Assembly: GCA_964036295.1 (NCBI GenBank)
Contig: OZ038470.1
Location: forward strand, 13,273,578-13,337,577
From: Plumapathes pennacea
Lineage: Eukaryota > Cnidaria > Anthozoa > Antipatharia > Myriopathidae
Direction of reading: 5' to 3'
DNA length: 64,000 nucleotides
Position numbers and translations under genes: made by a program. Below the pieces are notes generated by a model. It was not told the DNA's origin. It saw only the letters and a list, made by a program, of their open reading frames with translations, and ran no database searches. Below are positions 21,586-39,200 of the stretch, piece by piece. Numbering within the stretch: position 1 is the stretch's first letter; each line of letters opens with the position of its first letter.

Positions 21586-23080
21586 TTCGGAATACAAAGA
21601 CATCGCGGCCGTGTTGGCTCTGAGTACAATAAAACAATATTTTGTCATTTAATCTTACTCCAACGTGGCCGCCATGACGTCAGGTGCAAACGAAGAATAG
21701 GAAAAGGCAACTTGTTGCGCAGTGTATTACATTTACGAGTACGCCGCACAGGATCGAACTTTAACCAGTGAAAATTTTACAAGTCAATTTAGAAAAGAGC
21801 GACTAACCTACTACGCGCTTGCGCCTTCTTTGGTTCGCACAAGACTGTATGATGGTTTGTAAACAATCCTTGAACGGTGCTTGAAGACGACAGAAATTGC
21901 CACAATTGAAAAGGCACACAACACCAAATTCAGGCAATTCCCTCTAAAATGGACACCCTCGGGACCAGCTCCAGCTGTCCGTTTTAGAGATGTGTCCGTC
22001 TTTAATAAAGAGAGTTCAGTTAGAGGAAATAACTGAAGAAACAACAAAGACCGCTCCTGCCAGGTGTCCGTCTTAGATAGGTGTCCGTCTTAGTGGGAGT
22101 TGACTGCATGCAATCATGAACTTGCAAAACATGAAAGGAACCTATTCCTGTACCCACAATTTCATTACTGTCTTCTTCAATTCTCAACATTCAAGCAAAG
22201 AATCAAAAGTTTGAACATTTTTGTCGCTGTGGTAACATTCATTTAGTTCATCGCTCGATTTACTGCCGCATGTTTTATGCCAGACAAATCGCACGCTACA
22301 ACCCGGCAACGAAATATCTGCGAAAACCTCAAACGAGGCAGAGGTTCTAGAACCACATGGAGCTCGAGACACGAATACGGCTGATTTGGCCTAGTTTAGT
22401 CTCTTACTGACCCTTTCATGCAATACCAAAATGCATACATTTTTTGTACCTTTTCTTATACCTGAGGCGTTAAAACATTGTGTCTTGTTAGTAAAGGTTT
22501 CACGATGTTAAAATAACTTGTAAGGCGCACTAAGATGGCATAATCTTGTTGGAGAGCAAAGCCAATATTAATGGCAAGTAAACAGGTGTACTTCTTCAGT
22601 TGGAGAAACCATATTTAGATAGATTCTGTTTAATTTATGGTCAATGTTCAAGATAAAAATAAATAAACAGTGAAATTAGCGTCAAACCTGGACAAATGGA
22701 TTTAGTCTAAAACAAAGATAGTCTTAAAGGTGTCTCGCCTGAAATCATTCATTTCTTTCAAAGTTGCGTCAAACCTAGCTAATCTAGTCGAAACAGACTG
22801 TCTCGAAGATATTGAAATGTCTTGCTTATCATTAAGCTAGCCTTGAAAAGTGGCATTTGCTCGGCTTCCATGGACCTCTTTGGGAATATCTCTGCGTTTA
22901 CAATGGTTAGCCACTCCTAGAAGCTTTTTGCACAGCATACATTTATTTGACTGAAACCGATTGTGTTTTGAAGAGGATCTTCGTCATGGTTACCACTAAG
23001 TTAGCCTAAAACCATTGTGCTCGGCTTTTTGACACACCCAGTCTCCTAGCAAATCGGCGCCTTTCAAACAATTAATCTGA
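21586..23080. other. Non-coding stretch, minor repeats only
   Basis: A segment at about 21945-22110 carries repeated TGTCCGTCTTAG and GTCCGTTTTAGAG words, an interspersed repeat also hinted at near 1515-1580. Elsewhere I see AT-rich sequence with short frames only and nothing that resembles a gene. Confidence 0.4.
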
Positions 23081-23459
23081 GGCCCCGTCCACACTAATCC
23101 GGATAAATTTGCAAAATGGATATTTATTTATCCGTTTTGGCCTTCTGTCCACACTAAGACGCGTTTTCGGTGACCGAAAACGGATATTTTCGATCGAAAA
23201 CGCTCTCCAGGTTGTAGTGTGGACGGTGAAAACGAGCTTTTCGGAAACGCGTTACGTCATGATGGTCATGTGATCATGATGCGCATGCTAAATCCGGGGA
23301 TTTAGCGTTTTCGGTTGGTCCAGCGTATTAGTGTGGACAGCGAAAACATTTCGAAAGCGATTGTGTGGACGGAAAACTTTCGATTCGTTTTCGTTTGAAA
23401 ACTCCGTTTTCAAAATTATCCCGCCCACACTAATCCGGCGGCTTAGTGTGGGCGGGACC
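23081..23459. mobile_element. MITE with GGCCCCGTCCACACTAA ends
   Basis: The left end is GGCCCCGTCCACACTAATCC. The right end, reverse-complemented, is GGTCCCGCCCACACTAAGCC. Internal GTCCACACTAA, AGTGTGGAC and GTTTTCG words occur in both orientations (for example 23150-23165, 23215-23225, 23330-23340). Length is 379 bp with no gene. Such ends are known from hAT-like MITEs in many animals. Confidence 0.8.
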
Positions 23460-25260
23460 TGAGTCTCACAACATGCTTGCCTTTTATGCAACTTGAATTG
23501 GCATGGTTACACCTCCTTTTCAAAAGCTAGAAAACAGGCGCGTACTAACTCATTTTGCTGATTGGCAGCAAACCAACTGTTTATCAGCTTTTCCTCGGTG
23601 TGTTGACATCTCATTCAGCTGCGTTTCCATTAATAGAGGTAAAGCGAATACAATTTATTCTTTATATGTTTTCACATCCTTTTACGCTATTCTATTTGCC
23701 TTTCCAAACTATATATTGGTGCGTAATTTTCTACTATCAAATCTCACCGATTAAGTTGATATTTTTTGTGCAGAAAGCTCCGTTCATGCAAGCATATACT
23801 TTTTCTAACGTCATTCATCGTATTGTCGAAAATACACGATGTATTTTCAGCTCAGCGCTGAGCTAGCAAGGTTTCTTCTCATTAGAAACGTTCTAAGTTC
23901 TGATGGCAGAACGTTTAGCTAGCTTTGTCGACATTCAAGATAGTGAATTGAGAAAAATGAAGACGCTTACATGGACTTTTCTGATCATCTGACTGCTTTG
24001 GCCAATCAGAAAAATTTTCACACTGAAACGACACAAGGACCACTTTCTAACATCAGAAATATTTGGAAATGCATTAATGGTACTAAAATTACACCTGTTT
24101 ACCATTCCAGCCTTTGTTTGCTTATTTCGATTCCATTCCTAGAGGTTTTCAAGCTGAAACCTTATTTATTAGACTCAATGAAATGATGAAGATATTGTTC
24201 ACTTCCTTCGAAGTTTGCGTCAAATCTACTGAAAGATTGTCTGGAAGAATTTTACCAACAAAATGCGCGAGTGATTGTTCAGTTCACTCGGTGGTATTTT
24301 GTCTCGCTCACTGTTTTAGCCCATTTCTGAAAATTGTTTACGTCCGTTCTGGTCTTTTTTACAGTGTTTTTGTTCCTGTTCTCTTGTAGAAATGTCGAAA
24401 TGTCTCGGTCGTCAAGAAGAGCGTTAAATTGGTTTTCTGGTTAGTTTCTGTTGTCATAGTATTCAGGTTAGTTTCGCTCATCGAGTCTGCAGCGTCTGTT
24501 AGTAATTCGTCAAAAGTATTACCACCGAAAAGCTCGTCAAGTCCTAGCTCGTCGTCGTCGTCAAAAAGTGGAAAGCAGTTCTCGTCGTTCTCATCGGCCG
24601 TTTTGGCTTTACGTGATAAGCATATAAAAACCCAAGTCAAACCGGTTTTCTACAGTGCAATACGGATCTGAAGTGTGTAATACGCTCCCGTATCGGCACT
24701 CTGTTGCGACCTTATATAGTATAACTACGTTACAATCAAATAATAATATGGGCAGATCCTCCCACAGGGGAGCACAAAAATATATCAGTATAAAACCAGC
24801 AGCTCTTTCTCAGCTCTTTCTCAGCTATTTTCTGATTTGCATTAGTTTAAAGTACAATTGCGTCATGCTGTAGTATCTCACCACCCCACCCCTGTTAGCG
24901 ATATTTGTCACATTTGATTCCTGGAGGGGGTTCCTTTTATAATGATAGATCATTCAACATGGCCGCCATGACGTCACTTGAAATGCAAGATTGGTACCGT
25001 TGGAGCCTGTTTGTTTTTATATGCAAATAATAATCACCTGAACCTAATCAAGTTGTAAATCATCCAGTCGATTTGAAAGAGCTGATGAGATGTGCACATT
25101 TTTTGGCTTCTTTTGGCTAGGAGTAAGATGTTTAGCATACTAGCTTAGTAGATATTCTGAGAGAAATCAATCAACCATAGTTGTAGTTGTGGCATAATTA
25201 ACAGAATCAAATACAGACACTGGCACTGTAGATAGACTGATATAAAGAATGATGTACACC
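23460..25260. other. Intergenic stretch, no firm gene
   Basis: On the - strand, 24359-24640 is open and reads acidic (FPLFDDDDELGLDELFGG), but it begins at TTG and its neighbours match dispersed repeat words. It may be a fragment of a mobile-element protein. A second repeat-like block (about 24650-24700) contains GTGCAATACGGAT. The rest shows no signal. Confidence 0.4.
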
Positions 25261-26710
25261 TTAAGAGCGACTTTTTTTTCTGACCGGGTGAGGAGTGGCA
25301 CATCAGTCAAAATTCGGGGTTCTTTTTATTTTGTCAATAGATAACCTATGGTTTGCCAATTACTCTGGTATATTTAGTTTGTCCGGAAACTTTTTCATTT
25401 CGTGAAATTTTTGAAAAATCGCCATACCCCTCGAAATGGCTAAAATGAAAGGATTTGGAGGACCACAAAAACCTTTGCACGCGACCGCGCAACGAAACTC
25501 TACACATAAATGTCTTCATCTATTAATTAAGAAGACATCCACGAGCAATTTGAGCCTATAAATAGAATTATAGGTCAAATATTGAATTTCTGGTGTCGGG
25601 GAAAAGACAGCCCAAATTTCAATGCTCGCAAATCTCAGTTCAGAGCACTTTTTCAAAAAATTATTTCTATGTCCGGTATTACTCAGATTTGCACAAAAAC
25701 TCGGTTGTAATATCTAGAAGTGTTGTTTTTATCAAGAATATAAAAATTAGTTTGGTACTTTTCATTGCTTGAAAGAACTAACGCGGCTAATTTTGCCAAA
25801 ATCACAACATCGACTTGTAAACAACGCGCAACGATCAATTCACACTTTCGAATAAACTCGAATAAATCTTCGCCTACTACCTCAAACTTGGCACAAAACT
25901 CTGTAGGAGACCTTATAACAAGTTTAACTTTCAATACCACTGGTTAACGATTGATTTATGTGGTTTTTTCCTATCAAAATGCCTCTTCAACTCAGTGGTC
26001 GACAAGCGCTAACTGATCGCTTCACTTTCTTTGCCAATTTACGCCTCATTTCGCTTTATTCTGCTACAATATAGCACAAATATGTTTCCAAGGATGTCCC
26101 TGTCGCTTTAAGAGCTCTTTCTTGTAAAAAATAAAAGATTCATGCAGTCAAAACATACGCGCCGACGTCGCCGTACGTTCGTTGTTGGTGTCACGCAATC
26201 TTAAAACTTAGCGAGATATGTTTATTATATTTTATAGTTACATTGATATCCCTTGTTTGACCCAAAAATATGTTAACTTTGTTTTGTCATTATCGCTACC
26301 GGGAATGAAAATGCGACATGAAACTTTATTATTTGGGTATCAAAGTGGCCACATAATGAAAACAACAACAACAATAGAATTTGTACTTGAAATGATACAT
26401 GAATACATATCTGGCCAAGAAATATTTTTTTATACACAAATAAAACATGATAAGATCAGTAGCTTTTAGTGGCTCCTGGATTTTAAACTGAGCTGACTTT
26501 ATTTACCAAAACAAGTTATTTTACCGGATCCGGCTTAATGAACTGCACACAGATCTAATGAGAAACTGACAAGCAAGTGATATGTACATTTTATTACTGG
26601 CCTAACTGGCAAGAAATCTTTATTTATGTGACTGTCTCTCGAGAGTTTTATCTGTTCGTGAAGCGCATGACTTATACAAATATTGCATTTATTCACTCAT
26701 TCAGACACCC

Positions 26711-26775
26711 TGTTGTGTTGTGTTGTGTTGTGTTGTATTGTGTTTTTTTTTTTTTCTTCTTTTTTTTTTTCTCGG
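26711..26775. repeat. TGTTG pentanucleotide microsatellite and T tract
   Basis: About five TGTTG/TGTTGTGTTG units run into T stretches broken by C. This is simple sequence in the central part of the foldback element. Confidence 0.8.
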
Positions 26776-27867
26776 CTCTAATAAGACCTCTTCTCAAATT
26801 TACATCACTAACAGAGATTCACATTTTAGTTTATTTTCTGTATTTTTCTTTCTATTCAGTGGCCGCCTTGTTTTGTTACTCAGTGCCGAGGGGAAAAAAA
26901 GAAAATGAAAGGACTCGTAAAGGCGGGGTCGGGCGGGGCAACTTCCGTTTTACTTTTTCCCAACACACCAAAATGAATACCTATATTGGTTGTAGAAGCA
27001 GCTGCCGTTAGGTGTTAGGAAAAGATAGCAACGGTGACATAAAGGTTTTAGTTTTTCAAAACAGATTTGGCAAATTGAGAAGCGGAGTTCTTTTTTCCTG
27101 TAATAAGAATATTTCGGGGCACAAAAGGGCGATGGGATAAGCGATGTTGAGACCGAAGTTGAATTGATATTAGCACGGGCGTCGATATTTACTCCGCCGT
27201 CTGATATATCAAAATTGACAATTTGTGCTTCACACCGCTATTCTTTGCGAATTGGTTGGCGCAAAAGATCGCAGCGTTGCCGAGTTCCAGCGGGCCTATG
27301 TAGAATGGTGAGAAGGGGAAATCGCGCAAGGCTGATCGCGGGATCAACAAAGCGCTCTCTAGGACAATCCTTCGCCGCACTGGTATATTTGTTGCGGCTG
27401 GTTCGGGTACGTGCGTCAAGTCTTTTTTTATAATTTGTTATCTGCTCTGAAAGGAAATTCGTTTCCAAATCTGGCTTCATATCTTCTCTTGGGTACAATT
27501 AAAAAAGAAAGAACAACGGAAAATATAACTTTAAGATTATCTGCAGTGCATGGGTGTGCTTACGGTACATACTAAAACTATTTCAAGTAGACTATTGTAA
27601 CTTTATATCACTTTGTACACGCTTGCTTCGATTTATAATTAAAAAGTGTGTGAACATAGTTGGCGCGCCCAGGCTAGGGTCCCCGGGCCAACCCTTTTTC
27701 ATATATACAGGGCTTTTAACTTAAAAGTTGCCGCTTTTGGAATTTTTGATTTTTGATTTTTTATTTAATGGAAGGGCACTTTTCTCCCCAAGCCAGTTTA
27801 TGACAAAATTGTATGGGACGGTGGGTTGTGTTGGGACGTAGTGGAGTCTCAAAGGTGTAAAGTACAA

Positions 27868-27955
27868 ATAGAGAGAGAGAGGGAGAGGGGGGAGGGGGGA
27901 GACCAAAATATATAATAATCCGTTTCTGGGTATGGGGGGAGGGGGGTAAACATTT
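27868..27955. repeat. Purine-rich GA/G tract
   Basis: GAGAGAGAGAGGGAGAGGGG is followed by further GGGGGGA blocks and a second G-rich run at about 27935-27950. This is strand-asymmetric low-complexity sequence inside the foldback centre. Confidence 0.75.
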
Positions 27956-29552
27956 TGGGGATATTTTCTATAAAGTTGTCTTGCAGCTCCTAATGACGTG
28001 TACGGTACAATGTCAAGTCAGAAGAGTTACTTTTGCCTTCGTGCTGTTTTGATTACTCAGGCCATAACCATTCTAGTTTATGGTTCCTGTTGTTTTCATT
28101 ATTTGGCCACTTTGATACCCAAATAATAAAGTTTTATGTCGCATTTTCATTCCCGTTAGCGATAATGGCAAAACAAAGTTAATATATTTTTGGGTCAATC
28201 AGTATAACTAAATATAATAAACATATCTCGCTGAGTTTTAAGATTGCGTGACAACAATAACGAACCACGGCGACGTCGGCGCGTATGTTTTGACTGCATA
28301 ACTCTTTTATTTTTTACAAGAAAGAGCTCTTAAAGCGACAGCGACATCCTTGGAAACATATTTGTGCTATATTGTAGCAGAATAAAGCGAAATGAGGCGT
28401 AAATTGGCAAAGAAAGTGAAGCGATCAGTTAGCGCTTGTCGACCACTGAGTTGAAGAGGCATTTTGATAGGAAAAAAACCACATAAATCAATCGTTAACC
28501 GGTGGTATTGAAAATTAAACTTATTATAAGGTCTCCTACAGAGTTTTGTGCCAAGTTTGAGGTAGAGGGCGAAGTTTTTGTTCGAGTTTATTCGAAAGTG
28601 TGAATTGATCGTTGCGCGTTGTTTACAAGTCGATGTTGTGATTTTGGCAAAATTAGCCGCGTTAGTTCTTTCGAGTAATGAAAAGTACCAAACTAATTTT
28701 TATATTCTTGATAAAAACAACACTTCTAGATATAACAACCGAATTTTTGTGCAAATCTGAGTAATACCGGACATAGAAATAATTTTTTGAAAAAGTGCTC
28801 TGAACTGAGATTTCCGAGCATTGAAATTTGGGCTGTCTATGCCCCGACACCAGAAATTCAATATTTGACCTATAATTCTATTTATAGGCTCAAATTGCTC
28901 GTGGATGTCTTCTTAATCAATAGATGAAGACATTTAAGAACAGAATTTCGTTGCACGGTCGCGTGCGAAGACTTTTGTGGTCCTATTAATTCCTTTCATT
29001 TTAGTCATTTTGAGGCGTAGCGGTTTTAACTTTTTTCTTGAAATTCTAAAACTGTTTGAACAAAATAAATATACGAGAGTAATTGGCACACCATAGGCTA
29101 TCTCTGGACAAAATATGAAGAACCCCGATTTTTGACTGATGTGCCACATTTTTCTCATTTCACCTGGTGTTTAGGAAAATTCGCTCTTAAGTACCAATAA
29201 AATGGGCTCAGAGTCAAAATGGTTACTACAAGAAACACTCATCCAGACTGGCAAAATGTTGTGATTTCAATATTCATCCTAGCGGGCAACAGTTTTAGAA
29301 GAACGAGTTATTCGTTTTGGAAGCTTTGATATTGACATATTGTAAATCCTCGTTAATTGATCAAGTTGCTTGGAATTGTAGGTCTGAGGTTCTGGGTGAT
29401 CAATTTAATTTGTAAAGAAATCCTTATTTGACAATTCTAAAACGATTATGCTCTATTTTTGTATTGGATATCTCAGAGCTGCGCAGTAACTTTTTTCCAC
29501 TAGTATGCAATGGGACACGGTTTTATAATACAAAAGTTAATTAGGCAGCCTA

Positions 29553-29809
29553 CAATCAGTGACAAAAGTTCTTGGGACGCTCGCTTTCAAAAATTGATGT
29601 ATCTCAGACACAAGTCATTGACTAAGCGTACTGAAAGGCGCGAAACCATTTTTCTCCCCCCTCCCCTCTGTACAATGTTGCGTGTGTTTGGGAAAACAAG
29701 TTCAGGCCACTTCAACATTGAGCGGAGGGGAGGGGGGTTGCCTTTCAACTGAAACAGTAGAGAAATTACTGAAACTGTGCGAGTGTCCCAAGACTTTTGT
29801 CACTGATTG
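29553..29809. mobile_element. Mariner/Tc1-like MITE with TA target site
   Basis: The element begins CAATCAGTGACAAAAGTTCT and ends with the inverse ACTTTTGTCACTGATTG. TA dinucleotides flank it directly (29551-29552 and 29810-29811). The inverted ends extend about 35 bp (to GGGACGCTCGC / GCGAGTGTCCC). The 257-bp body carries another C/T-rich and G/A-rich pair (about 29655-29670 and 29725-29740). TA duplication and CAGTGACAAAAGT-type ends suit the Tc1/mariner superfamily. Confidence 0.85.
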
Positions 29810-29923
29810 TAGCTTTGAAAATAAATACCAAGCATTTGCAGTATGTTCAATTCTGTAGGGGACAAAATAAAGCAAGCTCATTAATTGAACAGACTTGAAT
29901 AATTCACAGAGACAAATATCCAG

Positions 29924-34863
<4,940 letters not shown>

Positions 34864-36289
34864 TATCAGAAAAAGAGGCAAACGGTGTTTGGAAGATCAC
34901 TGCAACTGGGGCTGTCATAGAAAGTGGGATTAAATATTAGAACGTCAATATCTAGCGTCTTACGTGGGTACACAAATAAAAAGTGGCATTTAAAGAGTAG
35001 TCGTGTTTTATTTTCAACCACGTAGCATCATTATTGGCCTTCGGTATGGTAAATTTGCTATCTGCTCATTTGAATGATAAGAATGTATAATTTGTCTCCT
35101 TCACCCGCACTGTCTCCCTCTATTTTTCTTTTCATCCTTTTCTCTGGCTCACTTAGTAAACATGCAGCAATAAAGTTGACAAGATCGAATATATATACAC
35201 TCTGATTCTTATTCTGATTCTATATTTCCCATTATATATACAAAGTGATTACATTTGATAAAATAATATGGAGTGGCAGGAGATCCTAGCAAGCCTTACT
35301 GGGCTTTTCAAAGAAGATTCTCCAAGCAACAGTGTTGTGCAGTTTTCACCCAGTTTTCGTTGCGCTCGAACTCCCTTCTCTAAATCCTTGATCCGCACCA
35401 AGCATTGTAGCGCAAATTGTTATAAGTGACTCGCCTAATGTACGTGTGTGTGTTTTTTGACTCATGTAAGTTCCAATATCTCATACACAAGACTAAAGAA
35501 AGAACTTCAACTAGGTTCTAATTTGACCATAGTCTTTTAATTGCTGACTGTGTTTTCTGCTTCAAATTATATAACTCGGATGTGAGGCTAGTAGGGTAAC
35601 TCGTATTTTTTTACTATACAAATCTCTAAGAACAGCCATAACTTTGGAGCATATAATGCTACAGCGGTCAAACTGCTGGTAGGAAAATGACTTCTGCTGT
35701 TCATAAGTCAGTGTCCAACTAGCCTGCGTGTTAGGCGTTCCATGTCCATGACCGCGCGAAAAGTCTTTACGCCATGCACTGGGACCGAGAATAAAGCATG
35801 TTTGTTCCCAGTCTCCCGCTGTTTCATGAAAACAAAATGGCGGTCGCAGTCGTCACGGTGGGTGAAGTTGGCTTTAATCATTTGCAATGCAGATTTGGAC
35901 GACTCACGAAACATCTGCTTAGTTACGACTTCGTAACAACACTTTTTATTGGTCTAACAATGCAGCAAACACCTCCAAAGCTAAGCAAGCAGTCTGTTTA
36001 GATTGGAAACAATTGCATAAGCAATTCACTCCATGTCGGTTGAATGGCGCCTTGACAGACACTGGAGATGCTCTTATTGCTGTCGTTCTAACTTGTGTAA
36101 AGAACGGATTACCTGTTATTAGCCTGGATAAACTACTCGAATATAGGGAATCTCGAGGAAATTTTAACGCGGGGAGTGTAGTCAATCTATGGATTGCGTT
36201 TCCGACAAAACATTACACGTGAAGCGACATGAAACGTACAGAATGGAGAAACTACGCAGCAATTTAATTTGAACGCAAGAGATTTTCCT
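34864..36289. other. Spacer between the TLDc gene and the DCX-EMAP gene
   Basis: It contains the TLDc poly(A) signal (34975-34980), a second AATAAA at about 35170, and the presumed promoter and leader of DCX-EMAP. Open frames between 35700 and 36220 on both strands overlap one another and show no domain. No gene is supported. Confidence 0.5.
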
Positions 36290-39200
36290 ATGTCTTATCG
36301 TGACAGAGGACGACAGCGAAAGGCCCATGGTTATTCGAGAAGAGATGGCGGAGGTTTGGGCGAAACACCAGGGGCAATGTCAGGCGATAATGCCGGAGTA
36401 GATATGAATAATCGTGTTAGACTGCCCGATATCGACGGTGGAGGTAAAAAGGAGCGTCAAGGGAGGAGACCCCTTCGTGATGGAAATGACAGTTTGCGTG
36501 TTCCCAATGCAAACGGATCTGGAGATACTTCAGTGACACCGGTACGAGAACGCTTCCGAAATCGCGCAGCGCTCGAGCCTGACAACTCAGATCGAGCAAG
36601 GGGAGAGGTGCAGCGAAAAAGCCGCACAACCACAACTAAGAAAGTGACGTTTTACCGAAACGGCGACAAGCATTTTCAAGGAGTGAAAGTAATTATTACA
36701 CCGCAGAGATATCGATCGTTTGACACGCTGGTGGAAGAGTTATCAAAGGCAATTGCGCTTCCTTATGGAGTAAGGCATGTGTTCTCACCCGGTGGAAGTA
36801 GCATTGATGAGATTACTCAACTCGAAGATGGTCGGGTTTATGTGTGTTCTTCCGGAGACCATTTAATCAAGCATGTTGACTATGGTGGCGTGAAGGCTCG
36901 AGAAAAAAGACAGAATGACTCTGAGCGGAGTATCGACATGCTGTCTGACGTGTCATCCTCCACGAACAGTTCTTCGAAGAGCCACCGACTTGAGGTTAAA
37001 AATGGAGGCGCGAAACCTCGGATTGTAACTATCATTAGCAACAGCGATAAGAACAAGAAATGCAAGATTCTTCTGAACAGGAAAACCGTGAAGAGTTACG
37101 AGAGCGTGTTGAAGGATATTTCCGAAATGTTACAGCCCCGGGAGGGCCCTGTTAGAGATCTCTACACTCTACAAGGTGTAAAGGTAAGAAGTGGTTGTTT
37201 GTTGTGTGTTAGTCATTTTCTGTTGATCCTTTGGAAACGCATGATTTTTATTTGTTCGTCCAGAAGTTACGGTTTATTTGTTTGTACATTTCCGGTTAGC
37301 TACCTGTGTGTAAGTCACGAAGCTATATGGAAAAAGATATGTTGGTGGTAACAAAGTTATGTTTAGTGTGCCTAGAGATACTTCGGTTCATATTTATGTC
37401 AGTTTTTAGTTCTGTTTACACAGAAGACGTTCAAACTAAATACAATTACGTTCGCACCTGTCATCGTTTTGTTGGCCAATTTGCATTTTATTTGTAGATG
37501 AAATGGTTTATACTTTCCCTGCCCTGATTTTTCTGAAATCAAGGTATATCAATGGTCAGTAAAATTTGTTCAAAAGTCTTTTCCAGTATTTGGTTGACAA
37601 ACTTTGTGATTTGTGCAGATCACAAATAAATGACAAGTTGCCAAGCATTTTCAAACTAATGTTTTTGTTTGAACATTCTAGAATTGTCTTGAAACTCGGG
37701 TAAAACATTTTTGTGTATTGTATTCTCATTTCTGTTACTTGCAAATTCATTTATTTGCCTGTAAACAGTATCTGCTGAGCACGTACATCAGTACAAGGTT
37801 TCGTGTAGCTGTTCAAAGGAAACGTGGCATAAATAATTAATGAAAAGTTAAAATTATAGTCTACAATAGCTCTCTTGTTTCATTGGTCAAAAAGCATCTT
37901 TAATTTGGTTTTTAATCAATTTAGTCAATTCATATTTATTTATTTATTACAGATTAACATATTAACATATTAATTATTTTATCAAGACTAGCATTTTGGT
38001 TTTTCATGTTGTGCTATGAACAAAATTTAAAAATATATTTTTCATTAGCATGATTTGTTAAAGTGTAGTGAATTTACTAAAATTTTTGCTTATCCTTGTG
38101 TTGATGGAGTGCTAATTAATTATAGTGCTTTGATTTTCAACTTTGTGCACAATTAGTTCAATTAAAGTGTACATGTAAATTTGGGCACAGCTAACCACAT
38201 ATAAGTTTCCACACTGCTGTAGAATACATGTCCATTTTGTAATCTAAAAGTGGTTCAGTTAGAGGCATAATCCTGTTGACATAGTAAAACAAACAGCAAA
38301 CAAACAAGGGATTTGATTTATTTGCATTTTTGTACATTACTTTTGTTAACACATGTAGAATTTTTATTGCAATGTACAAAAACAAAAATAACATTAATTA
38401 AATGCATCAAAAATTTTAAGTATTACAGTATGTTGCAAGATGAGAAATTCACAATAAATAATATTATTGTCAGTAATTTGGCTATGTTTAATCATGTTAG
38501 TCTCAAATTGATTAAATCTGTAGATAACTGAATTGCACCTCCTGCACAAATTACCAATGTAACAAAGCTGCATTGATACTGTAATATTGTTGGTTCTGTA
38601 CTGTGTTCCATTTAGATTGGAGGGCTTTCAGAGCTGTTCCGTGGGGACGACACCTATCAAGCTGTCAGTTCAGACCAGGGTTTTAAGAGAAACCTTTCCA
38701 ATCCATCCTCCCTGAGCAGTAACGGAGAACCATCACCATCGCCACACAGAAAACTCCAGAGGTCCAGGAAGAAGCTCAGGAAGGAGTCCACAGGTAAATA
38801 ATTTGGTATTCAGACTGGAAATATGACCCTTACCTGAAGTCTCCATTTTCCACAAAGTATGATTACATGTGAATGTGGCTTCTGGTGTCATTTCCTTGTT
38901 CCTTTATGTTTTTTTTTTTTCTGTACAAAAAATTTATGGAAGATTTTACAAAAGAGCATAATTAATTTAGAAATAATTGAATATTTGAAACATTTATGAG
39001 GGTTGTAGCATTCATACTATCCAATTACATGTACAGTATATTAACTGTTTTAGACTGAAATTTCTGTAAAAAAGAAAGTGCCTTGCTAAATGTGCAGGTT
39101 CATTAACTGACATGATGTTCGATCCCGAGAGAGGAAATTGTGTTGTTACTTGAGTGATCAAAATATTGTGTGCTGTTGTGTTTTTAAGCATTATTTATTA

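Larger units (their letters stand above)
25261..29190. mobile_element. 3.9-kb foldback element with ~1.1-kb inverted arms, TTAA ends
   Basis: The left arm (25261 to about 26374) and right arm (about 28085 to 29190) are inverse copies over their whole length, with a few percent difference. The outer ends are TTAAGAGCGA and TCGCTCTTAA, so TTAA may be the target site as in piggyBac-type elements. The ~1.7-kb centre (26375-28084) holds a TGTTG microsatellite, purine-rich runs and short frames, and no recognisable transposase. Each arm carries the same open segment, which encodes RKCELIVARCLQVDVVILAK and flanks. It is on the - strand at 25683-25940 and the + strand at 28578-28760. Confidence 0.85.

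Noticed and set aside
24359-24640. Acidic - strand frame (FPLFDDDDELGLDELFGG) as a gene
   Set aside because: It has no ATG at its start, no splice-compatible partner and repeat-like surroundings. It may be a transposon protein fragment, but the evidence is insufficient.
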